Below, one piece after another: positions 25,168 to 34,238 of a stretch of 64,000 nucleotides of DNA. How positions within the stretch are numbered: the stretch's first letter is position 1; each line of letters opens with the position of its first letter. Source of the DNA: Styela clava (Eukaryota > Chordata > Ascidiacea > Stolidobranchia > Styelidae). The stretch lies in the NCBI RefSeq assembly GCF_964204865.1, contig NC_135263.1, positions 12,879,426-12,943,425 on the forward strand. Direction: 5' to 3'. Made by a program: the position numbers and the translations under genes. Under the pieces are notes generated by a model. That model was not told where the DNA came from and made no database searches. It saw only the letters and a program-made list of their open reading frames with translations.

Positions 25168-25338
25168 GAGAGCTATGCTCAAATATATGGACACGTAAAG
25201 TCACATAATTTTGATGACGTCATAGCGAAAAAAAAAGTAATAGCCCTCTGGAGAAAATTTTTATCTCTAACCACTAAAAATTTCAAAGCAATTGGTCCAG
25301 CATTCGAAGAGAAAAGCGACTTTTTAAAAACGTGTCAA
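25168..25338 (+). mobile_element. AACAA-flanked element, copy B (3' truncated)
   Basis: The 5' end GAGAGCTATGCTC follows AACAA (25163-25167), and TGACGTCA lies at 25215-25222. The copy stops after AAACGTGTCAA, where the third 330-bp unit of the tandem array begins. The truncation point therefore coincides with the boundary of the higher-order repeat. Confidence 0.75.
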
Positions 25339-25502
25339 GCGGTACTGAGTTAGCAGTCAGGCAGCATCTTACCTGTACACTGTAGGCCATATACGGTAAT
25401 TGATCACAGAACAGTTGTTCCCTTGCAAATTTTATGTTGTTTACACTTTAGGACAGATAATTGATCACAGAACAATTCTTCCCTTTCAAATTTTATGTTG
25501 TT

Positions 25503-25760
25503 GGACACGTAGTGGACATAACGATCGTTTCAATATTATGTTGTTGTTGTTCTTGTTCTTGTTATCCTTGTTGTTGTTCTTTGACACGTTTTTAAAAAGT
25601 CGCTTTTCTCTTCGAATACTGGACCAATTGCTTTGAAATTTTCAGTGGTTGAAGATAAAATTTTTCTCCAGAAGGCTATTACTTTTTTTTTCGCTATGAC
25701 GTCATCAAAATTATTGCCATTGGGTGGCGCTACGTGTCCATATATTTGAGCATAGCTCTC
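25503..25760 (-). mobile_element. AACAA-flanked element, copy C (complete, inverted)
   Basis: This copy sits in reverse orientation inside the third 330-bp unit. Comparison with intact units shows that the host sequence TTTTATGTTGTTTCCAG was split and TTGTT duplicated on both sides (25498-25502 and 25761-25765). This fixes the element ends as GGACACGTAG on the left and GAGCATAGCTCTC on the right. TGACGTCA lies at 25697-25704. Confidence 0.9.
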
Positions 25761-26559
25761 TTGTTTCCAGTAGAGTCTCATCAAAATAAACAAATATAGT
25801 AGGCTACAAGTGCTACAACGCTTGCATTACTGCACTGGTAGGACCGTGAAAGAATAAGTTACGGTAATTTCATTGTGGTAAGACACCGCTACCGGCACCA
25901 GTACCAGTATCGTACTTACGTACTGAGCTACCAGTACCGGTTAGCAGTCAGCCAGCATCTTACCTGTACACTGTAGGCCATATACGGTAATTGATCACAG
26001 AACAGTTGTTCCCTTGCAAATTTTATGTTGTTTACACTTTAGGACAGATAATTGATCACAGAACAATTCTTCCCTTTCAAATTTTATGTTGTTTCCAGTA
26101 GACTCTCATCAAAATAAACAAATATAGTAGGCTACAAGTGCTACAAAGCTTGCATTACTGCACTGGTAGGACCGTGAAAGAATAAGTTACGGTAATTTCA
26201 TTGTGGTAAGACACCGGTACCGGCACCAGTACCAGTATCGTACTTACGTACTGAGCTACCAGTACCGGTACCGAACCTGTAGGTCTGATATTCCGTTCCG
26301 CATACGATAGGCTATAAAACTTGCATTGCAGCATTAGTAATACCGCGGAAGGAATAAGTCAATTTCACTGCGTTACGGTACCGGTATGGCAACTTACCAG
26401 TACCGACCTACAGTAGCTGTAGTACTGAGCAAGACAATCGATCGCGAAACCGCTTGAAATAAGTGTAAAACAGTGTTCCCATGAGTAAAAATAAATACCG
26501 CGAAATTTTGTATGAAATATCATATCTCATAGGATTCATAAAAAATTTAAGAATAAACA

Positions 26560-26727
26560 AAAGTAATAGCCTTTTAGCGAAAAAATTAATCTTTAACCAC
26601 TGAAAATTTCAAAGCAATTGGTCCAGTATTCGAAGAGAAAAGCGACTTTTTAAAAACGTGTCAAAGAACAAGAACAACAACAACAACAACATAATATTGA
26701 AACGATCGTTATGTCCACTACGTGTCC
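26560..26727 (+). mobile_element. AACAA-flanked element, copy D (5' truncated)
   Basis: The copy retains the core and the 3' end (CACTACGTGTCC, followed by AACAA). A second partial 3' end (ACGATCGTTATGTCCACT) follows at about 26751-26779, suggesting slippage or tandem duplication of the terminus. Confidence 0.75.
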
Positions 26728-26779
26728 AACAAGAACAACAAAAATACCAAAACGATCGTTATGTCCACTAACGTGTCCA

Positions 26780-27695
26780 ATAAATAAAATCGATTACATA
26801 ACAAAGAAAGCAGACAAAAGCAAAGGTAGTGATTAACGCACAAAATTCAAACGAAAAGGTGTCTCACTAATACGTGATACGTGTTCACTAAAAATAGTTG
26901 AAAATTATTACACACTCGGGAATAGAGAGAGAGAGAGATTTATATCCACAAAACAATGTTGCAAGGCCATTTTTCTTACACTGTAATCCAAATTTTTTAA
27001 TGGATTGTGAAAATTTAAAAATAAAAAAATGAAAAGACAGTAAATAAATGGGCAAATAATTTATATTTTATTTTTACGATTCGACAATAGACAATAAGTT
27101 TATTTCGTCGTGCAAAAAATCACAACACAAATTCAAAATATGAAAAAGTAATTATGCGTTACAGTAACGAATTTCATTGCAATTGACTGGAGGTCGCGAA
27201 GGACCACGGATGGTCATCATACGTCTGCGACACCGAGATTAAAAACGAGTTAATAAAAATTGAAATAAATGAAAGCAATAAGCACAAAGAGAAACTTATT
27301 CATTCAATAATTAACCAACAAGATTGATATGAATCATCATATATGATTTGGAAGAGAATGTAGAAATAAAAGTCGGGGAAATTCAATTGATATACAGTAA
27401 ATATATATAAAAATAATTCACCATATCATTCAGCTGTACTTTTGTACAATTGCAGCGATTAAATTTTTTATCTATTGTCATATGCAACATTAAATCGAGC
27501 GATTATTTTATTTGATGAGAAAAATTAAGCAACCTCCATGTACGAATTCTAAGGCACAATTTATACTCCATGTACAACCAGCAACATGAAACTTTTGAGG
27601 AAGAAAAGAAAATTTGGCCCAAGGTCGAGGTTAGGCCTTAAGCGCATATATCGAGATCGGAGGCGACTCCAGCCACTTTAAGTGGCACTTTATAA
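26780..27695. other. Noncoding stretch with a short (GA)n run
   Basis: No gene is recognised. A short GAGAGAGAGAGA run lies near 26926-26938, and the rest is AT-rich sequence of no identified family. Its right end, CTTTATAA (27688-27695), is the left target duplication of the next element. Confidence 0.5.
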
Positions 27696-28333
27696 CAGTG
27701 GTCGGCAAACGTTATGTACTCGCGGGCCGCATTAATTTTTGCCTACGAACAATCGCAACATTAAACCTGAAAATTATGGCGCACCCGCTGTGCTACAGTG
27801 GGACGTTTATGTTGCCCTTCTTAATATGTACATTATCAAACAGTACATTGTTTTCATTTACTTGATGTTTTGATTTTCTGTGCCCCGGCGAAAGCGTTGA
27901 AATCAAATGACAATTTTGTTGCCCCGCAGTACGTAGTCCAAATGACAATTTGACAAGCGAATTCAAAATTTATTGTGAGTGTAATACATTACTTATAAAG
28001 CTGCTTACGGCAATATTTACAATATGTGACTTGTACATTAAACGTTTGCACTGTCGCACAGAGCAGTGGCGCAACTTGGGGTCTCGGGGTTGAATTTCGT
28101 ATTTGCAGTGATACGTTCTGTAATGACGTTTAACATTGAATCCCTTAGTACATGCGATGCTGAATTGATATATCAAACAAACCTGCTTTGAAATGCGCAA
28201 GAAAGAAAAATATTTTCCGTGGAGACAACGAGAAATCTATATAAAGTCAATTTTTGTATTATGCATTTAAAAGTCGCGGGACGTTTGCGGGCTGCAAAAA
28301 AATAGTTCGCTGGTCGCAGTTTGTCGACCCCTG
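27696..28333 (-). mobile_element. hAT-type deletion derivative with perfect 8-bp target duplication
   Basis: The ends are inverted repeats, CAGTGGTCGGCAAAC on the left and CAGGGGTCGACAAAC on the reverse complement of the right. CTTTATAA is repeated exactly at 27688-27695 and 28334-28341. An 8-bp duplication with CAGKGG ends is diagnostic of hAT transposons. On the minus strand a remnant reads FNVKRHYRTYHCKYE, which resembles the N-terminal part of ZBED/GTF2IRD2-like hAT transposases. The 638-bp element is therefore an internally deleted derivative of such a transposon. Confidence 0.9.
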
Positions 28334-28391
28334 CTTTATAATCAGGCTTATTGTCGAGTTCAGAGGGCATGTGTAAACTTATAAATTATAT

Positions 28392-28641
28392 TTAGGCCGC
28401 GAGCCGAGGCCCTGAAAAACGCCTAGAAAGTGAGTTTCGTAGCGCACATCAGGTAACTACCTGGATATGATATTTAAACGTTCCTTAAAAATTTAGTAAC
28501 AAATATTGCCTTGTTCCCACTTCCAAAAGTTGCACGTTTTACGGAAAATACGCTTTTACTACAAGAAATATGTGCTACGATCTGTCCTATATTCTCTACA
28601 TTTTCGGCAATGAACACTGACTTCTGCATGACGTAACAATT
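28392..28641 (+). repeat. Dispersed repeat, copy 1
   Basis: About 250 bp starting AGGCCGCGAGCCGAGGCC recur in inverted orientation at 32544-32793. Shared parts include TTTCGTAGCGCACAT, AGGTAACTACCTG and CCTTGTTCCCACTTCC. A shorter, diverged third copy lies around 28815-28880. No ORF or terminal structure identifies its class. Confidence 0.8.
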
Positions 28642-29572
28642 GAATCGAATCAGCTGTTAGCGAGCGGATGAATATTAGTTATTACTGCTCGACCTTGCGT
28701 TGAGTTGGGCAGCCTTTCCATAGCCCTGTTTATTCATTATTAGTTGAGTTATGCAAAGACGTTGTTGAAAAATGTATAAGTAAGTTATAACACTTGTAGA
28801 TCTTTACCATGGGATATGGGCCGTGAGACGAAGCCTTGAAAACGGCCAGAAAATGAGTTTCGTTGCGCACATCTGGTAACTAAATAAATTCTTCAGTTTT
28901 GTGTGAAAATGAACATACTGAGCGCATTACAGCTTGTTCCACAATCCTGATGCGAAATTGAATATAAGAGGTTCCCGGAAATTCAATCACCATATGTTTA
29001 CAACACATACATAAGAACTATGAAATTCGAGAGCCCTACAGCACACTAACACATATGTATTCCTGTAATGTTTTGCCTGACCAAAATCGGACTTCCTCAG
29101 TCAATCATAATTTATTAGGTAGATTACGAAAAATATGGCATACCTCTAACCAAAACAAAAAATACTTTAATTGTGTGACAGGAGTCGCGAGTGACCTCGA
29201 AAGCAGTGACACCAACAACGCTGATTCACATTAGCGAATAAATTTTATGTAATAACCACAAGCAGTTTACAACAAGAACAGCATAAAAAGCTACATCCAT
29301 TTTATAAAAGCTATCAAACGTATTTATTTTTAAGCAATGAAGTAAATAAACATCGTGAGCACAAAAACACAAATAAATCAGTTATTTCTCACTTGGAAAT
29401 TTACCGCGAAGGTCAAGTAAATTAAATGAATGTACATAACATAGTGAACAGATATATTACAATTAGTCTTTTTTTAATTTATGTAGTTATGTATTTGAAC
29501 AAAGGCAATATCATTTCTAGGAACAGGACTACGACACTAACAAATGTCCGAATAAAACAAACAAATAAATGA
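28642..29572. other. Noncoding stretch with a diverged third repeat copy
   Basis: No gene is recognised. Around 28815-28880 a sequence beginning GGCCGTGAGACGAAGCC matches the start of the repeat at 28392. Confidence 0.5.
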
Positions 29573-29574
29573 TA

Positions 29575-30510
29575 GGGGAAGGTGGGGCACGTTAGGACAT
29601 GGGGCACAGTGGAAAATCAGCTCTCACACTGATACTATATCCGGAATCCCGTCCACGGTTCGATGTTTCAATCCGCCCTTTGGAGAGTTACAACATCCCC
29701 GCTAACGGACGGGTAGAGCGGCGCAAGCTATGGGGTGACAGTGGTTTTGGGAGGTTGAAACTAAAATTTCATCATCCCAGTTTTTTCTTTTTCTACTTTA
29801 GCCTTTCCAACATGACAAACCACCGTCAGATATTTTTCAGCTATAGTGCATTGTAAAATAGTCATAATGTTGTCGAGTGGATGTGCCTTCCGAATTTCGC
29901 CGTGGGATGGTCTGAAAACATTTGTTTCCTATGGGGAACAATGGACCGGGGTTCAGTGGGACATGCCCTATAGGGCACAATTCGACAGTGTTTGATACAA
30001 TAAGTGCCTAGAGACCTAGAGATGCGGTATATTTTGTGTAATATTATGATTTCTCTCGACCCATGGCCCAATATGGAATATATTCGAGAATTAATAATAT
30101 TTCCAGACTTAGATTCGAGGAAGGAAATAATCAAATTTGTTTGCGAAATTTTTTGTTAAAATATCTGAAGTATTTCAGTTGAACATTGATTTTAAAAATA
30201 TTAAATCTTCAAATTTGAAGTCTCCCTGTTCTTTAGACGATTATGCTGATTAAATGCTTATTTTTAAGGGCATACTTCGTTGAATTTCGACAGACTGACC
30301 CATTGTGCCCCAGGGTCTGTCCGAATGTGCCCCACAAGTGGGGTACAGTGGGACACTTGACAGACGTTTTTCAAAGCATTTTGGTAGTAAGATGTGTGTC
30401 GCAAGAGAATTTCTTAACCCCTCTATGCATTAGTCCCGCAAACTTAGGTGAATATGCAGAATGAACGGCTCAAAATATGCAAAAGAAAAAAAAGTGTCCC
30501 AACCTTCCCC
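29575..30510. mobile_element. TA-flanked inverted-repeat element (Tc1/mariner-like insertion signature)
   Basis: The left end GGGGAAGGTGGGGCAC is matched in inverse by the right end GTGTCCCAACCTTCCCC. TA dinucleotides flank both (29573-29574 and 30511-30512), as expected of TA-targeting transposons. Further GTGGGGYAC/CAGTGGGACA motifs are repeated inside in both orientations. No transposase is visible, so it is non-autonomous at 936 bp. Confidence 0.7.
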
Positions 30511-31394
30511 TACTTATTAAATCAACTGCAATATCTAATTCACTGTCTTCTGAATTGTTTTCGAAATCCACTATCTCGAAAATCGACTTTTCCTCTATAA
30601 GTGTGCTGTGATTTTTGCAGTCAATACAAAAATCTGTGCAACTTAAGTTGATTTTGGCACACTTGCATAAATTATTTTGACTATTTTTCTTACACTTGCA
30701 GTTTGCCAACTCAAGAACTGATTTGAAGGCCACATGCTTTTTCAGTGAATCATTGTTGGGTGAAAGAGTATAATCCTTATGTTTGCCAGTGTTAAATAGA
30801 CGTGCCCTGGTATCATTTACATTCTTCATATCTTGTTTCTTTCGACAGACTGACCCATTGTGCCCCAGGGTCTGTCCGAATGTGCTCCACAAGTGGGGTA
30901 CAGTGGGACACTTGACAGACGTTTTTCAAAGCATTTTGGTAGTAAGATGTGTGTCGCAAGAGAATTTCTTAACCCCTCCATGCATTAGTCCCGCAAACTT
31001 AGGTGAATATGCAGAATGAACGGCTCAAAATACGCAAAAGAAAAAAAAGTGCCCAACCTTCCCCTACTCATTAAATCAACTGCAATATCTAATTCACTTT
31101 CTTCTGAATTGTTTTCGAAATCCACTATCTCAAAAATCGACTTTTCCTCTATAAGTGTGCTGTGATTTTTGCAGTCACTACAAAAATCTGTGCAACTTAA
31201 GTTGATTTTGGCACACTTGCATAAATTATTTTGACTATTTTTCTTACACTTGCAGTTTGCCAACTCAAGAACTGATTTGCGGGCCACATGCTTCTTCAGT
31301 GAATCATTGTTGGGTGAAAGAGTATAATCCTTATGTTTGCCAGTGTTAAATAGACGTGCCCTGGTATCATTTACATTCTTCATATCCTCTTCAT
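30286..31394. repeat. Tandem duplication with a 555-bp unit
   Basis: The segment starting TTCGACAGACTGACCC at 30286 recurs at 30841. Each unit joins the right end of the TA-flanked element to a piece of a Cys-rich gene. The copies differ by a few substitutions and a one-base deletion (GTGTCCC to GTGCCC). The second unit ends near 31386-31394, after which the gene fragment continues unduplicated. Confidence 0.9.
30513..30840 (-). pseudogene. Cys-rich (CXC/tesmin-like) ORF fragment, downstream copy
   Basis: This is the duplicate of the fragment at 31067-31455, lacking its upstream part. The Cys pattern is unchanged and only a few residues differ (for example AFKS for ARKS and CIDC for CSDC). 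It is joined upstream to the duplicated transposon end, so it has no proper start. Confidence 0.5.
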
Positions 31395-31455
31395 ACGGTG
31401 AACAAACAAATTCCTCAGCTTTATTTATTAATGCCTCGTTAACCTCAAAAGATCT
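31067..31455 (-). pseudogene. Cys-rich (CXC/tesmin-like) ORF fragment, upstream copy
   Basis: A minus-strand open frame bounded upstream by a stop at 31456-31458 encodes about 130 residues. They include a motif CKCKKNSQNNLCKCAKINLSC, followed by TDFC and DC, resembling the Cys-rich repeat found in tesmin-like proteins and in some transposon-encoded proteins. The frame then runs into the end of the TA-flanked element. The same frame continues beyond the upstream stop as THVGDFIEVFDSFFSP, suggesting a broken reading frame. It is most likely a decayed exon of a mobile-element or host gene. Confidence 0.5.
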
Positions 31456-32543
31456 TCATAGTGGAGAAAAAAATGAATCGAAAACCTCAATGAAGTCTCC
31501 AACATGAGTTTGATGGGCAGATGGGCACATCTAAGCTGTTTGCAACTATTATGATTCTCATATACCTTTACGCTTCAAGACTTCTTGTTTAATCCATTTT
31601 ATAGCACTGATAGCAGCAGGGATTAGAGCCTGCGTTAGGTCGGATTAGTGGAGCATTGCCGTTTTCTTTTGGAGTACAGTATCTAAAGTGAGGAAGAAAA
31701 TCATATTTGGAACAGCATGAGTGTAAAGATGCCACTAAATACTAACTAATACCTTGAATACATAATCCATTTTATCTGATGTACTCAATGAGCGTATATA
31801 TGCCCATTGCATGTACTACAGTCCAGCAGTGTTTGCATACCATTACTAGACTATATCTACACTAAATTTTGATATAGGCTATCACAGTCTGAAATGCCCT
31901 ATGACAGTATGAGTACCGGTATGGACTATAGACTATATTTTAAAACATCAACTGTCTGTCTACAACTTGATTTCTCACCTCTCAATCGTTTCCAGTGCTA
32001 CTTTCCTCTCCACTCCGGCATAACTTATCATTGCTTCCCAGGTTCTTGTCGACTCTATGAATTTAGATTTACACCAACCGACATTAGTAAAACTGATTAT
32101 TTTCTTCTCTTTCACACAACCGTGCATTACAGAAACAGCCATTCATTTCTATTTCCAAATATGCTGTGGCCTATATAGTAGTATAAGTCTGCTGAATAGT
32201 CAGGAAGAGTCATTAAATTAATCATAAACATTTCATGCAAGCCAGAAAATATCGTTGTTTGTGAAATATTATTCTAGGTCTAGCCTTCCTTGGAGTTACC
32301 GCACCGTACCGATTTAACAAAGTCTTATGAGCTAGTAATCAACTAAAATTGCTATTTATGGTGAGGATATACAAGTTTTTTATATCTTACTTATACTTTT
32401 CAACGCCTCCTTAGAATAACTAAACTAATAATAACTGAAAAAAAAAAAAAACTATGGAAAGGCTACTCCACGCAAAAGCGAGCAGTAGTAGTACATCTGA
32501 TATTCATCCGACCACTGGGGATCCACCTACAGCTGACTAATTT
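31395..32543. other. Noncoding stretch, no gene recognised
   Basis: The sequence next to the duplicated block holds the upstream part of the broken Cys-rich frame. The rest (31560-32543) shows short ORFs without similarity and scattered ACCGGTA-type motifs. Confidence 0.45.
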
Positions 32544-32793
32544 GATTGTTATGTCATGCAGAAGTCTGCGTTCATTGGCCCATGATACCGGAAAAGCAGA
32601 GAAAATAGGACAGATGGTAACACCTATTTATTGTAGTAAAACCGTCTTTTCTGTAAAACGTGCAACTTTTGGAAGTGGGAACAAGGCAATATTTGTTACT
32701 AAATTTCTAAGGAACATTTTAAAATCATTTTCAGGTAGTTACCTTATGTGCGCTACGAAACTGAAAGATAAATGGCCTCGGCTCGCGGCCTAA
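32544..32793 (-). repeat. Dispersed repeat, copy 2 (inverted)
   Basis: This is the reverse complement of the repeat at 28392-28641, ending GGCCTCGGCTCGCGGCC. The two copies form an inverted pair around about 3.9 kb that includes the TA-flanked element and the 555-bp duplication. Confidence 0.8.
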
Positions 32794-32913
32794 TTGCAAT
32801 GTGACTGTGATCTAGTCCAATACTGATCACTTCTACAAAACCTGGCTCGGCATAGATAAAAGATAAACTGTATGACAAGAGAGTATCACAGATTCAATCA
32901 TTAAATAAAACAA

Positions 32914-33154
32914 GAGAGCTATGCTCAAATATATGGACACGTAGAGTCACATAATTTTGATGACGTCATAGCGAGAAAAAAAAGTAATAGCCTTCTGGAG
33001 AAAATTTTTATCTTTAACCACTGAAAATTTCAAAGCAATTGGTCCAGTATTCGAAGAGAAAAGCGACTTTTTAAAAACGTGTCAAAGAACAAGAACAACA
33101 ACAAGAACAACAACAACATAATATTGAAACGATCGTTATGTCCACTACGTGTCC
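32914..33154 (+). mobile_element. AACAA-flanked element, copy E (complete)
   Basis: Complete from GAGAGCTATGCTC to CACTACGTGTCC, with TGACGTCA at 32961-32968 and a (CAA)n run. The left flank is AACAA and the right flank AATAA, one mismatch from a perfect duplication. Confidence 0.85.
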
Positions 33155-33159
33155 AATAA

Positions 33160-34238
33160 AATTAGATTTATATCACACTAATAACAATGTAAGAACAACA
33201 TTTATAGTATAAGCTAATTCTGATAAAATTAGACTACGCTGATATTATGCAATCAAAAGTTGAAAATATAATGCACTATTATTAATAAATAACACATGTT
33301 TCACTGTTTATGTTCATACAAACAAACAAATTATATAGAAAGGAGAACAAATTAGGCTAATATTTATTAATAAAGAGAAGCAAATAAAAAGTAATTTGCA
33401 GCGCAGTATTAAAAATAGCCAATTTTGTTTTTTTTTATTCGGCATTTCGGACAATCCGGTAAAAACACATCTCGGTTCAGTTCAGGTCGCTTTGTTTACC
33501 AGTTTTGGTTTCCAGTGGCCCTTTTGTTTGTCAGTCAGTCGGTGGTCAAAGTGACTATAAACGTTACCAATGCATGTCCTCACTTTGGTTATATTCACTT
33601 TTGTTTTGCACGTACCGAAAATAAGAAGTGCAAATATAAAGTGAAGTAAAAAAAATGTATTTCAGAGAATGGAGACGCGTTCTGCTTCTTTCAGTTTTAT
33701 CTTTAGACTAGTCTACTTCCTTTTTTGTTTGTTGTGTTGTGTTCTTTGTACGGTACCATAACATCTGAGCATACGGTCCTGTGTTACCGGTACCGTAATG
33801 TTTAATAACTGAAATATCCTAGCAGTTCATAGACTACCGTACTTTGAGACAATTAACTGTATATTGTGGAAATTCAGAAATTACATCGTTATCCTGATAT
33901 CAGTCAGTCAGTACTGTAGTATATCTGTATATACCGGTTATTTAGTAGATATGCTGGATATGATTTTGATGTTCCCCATTATTCTGTGTGTTCATTCTTA
34001 TGTTTTGTGTGTTCATTATTTGTTTCGTGTATTTTTTTAGGGGAGATCGAAATATACTTATATTTATTATATGCTAACCTCATTCATAATTCTGTAAGTC
34101 GGAAAATGGTTAGAAGACCGAAGAGTTCCTATTTGTTGAAAAACTTATATCAATTTTTGTATATTTATTGATCAGATGTAAATTAACTTTGCCAGTTTTG
34201 TACTATATCAAGAACTTGCATACCTTCCTTGCTTTATC
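33160..34238. other. Upstream flank of the RING ligase gene
   Basis: No coding exon is recognised. The region probably holds the promoter and 5' UTR; GCCAG at 34190-34194 could be an acceptor 44 bases before the ATG. About 33966-34090 belongs to a dispersed repeat also found at 54227-54340. Confidence 0.4.
33966..34090 (+). repeat. Dispersed repeat shared with 54.2 kb
   Basis: A segment beginning GTTCCCCATTATTCTGTG and passing through TTTGTGTGTTCATT to AAATATACTTATA matches 54227-54340 with small gaps. Its class is unknown. Confidence 0.55.

Larger units (their letters stand above)
24087..26557 (+). repeat. Higher-order tandem repeat (about 1.25 kb period) with nested elements
   Basis: A unit of about 330 bp, starting at TTAGCAGTCAGCCAGC and ending in a run of GTACCGG-type motifs, occurs at about 24089-24420, 24421-24746, 25345-25940 (split by an insertion) and 25941-26266. 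Each pair is followed by the same roughly 285-bp tail (24747-25035 and 26266-26557) and by partial copies of the AACAA-flanked element. Two large repeats therefore lie head to tail. Within each small unit, the segment around AATTGATCACAGAACA is itself repeated twice. Few substitutions separate the copies, implying recent amplification. No coding potential is visible. Confidence 0.9.
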
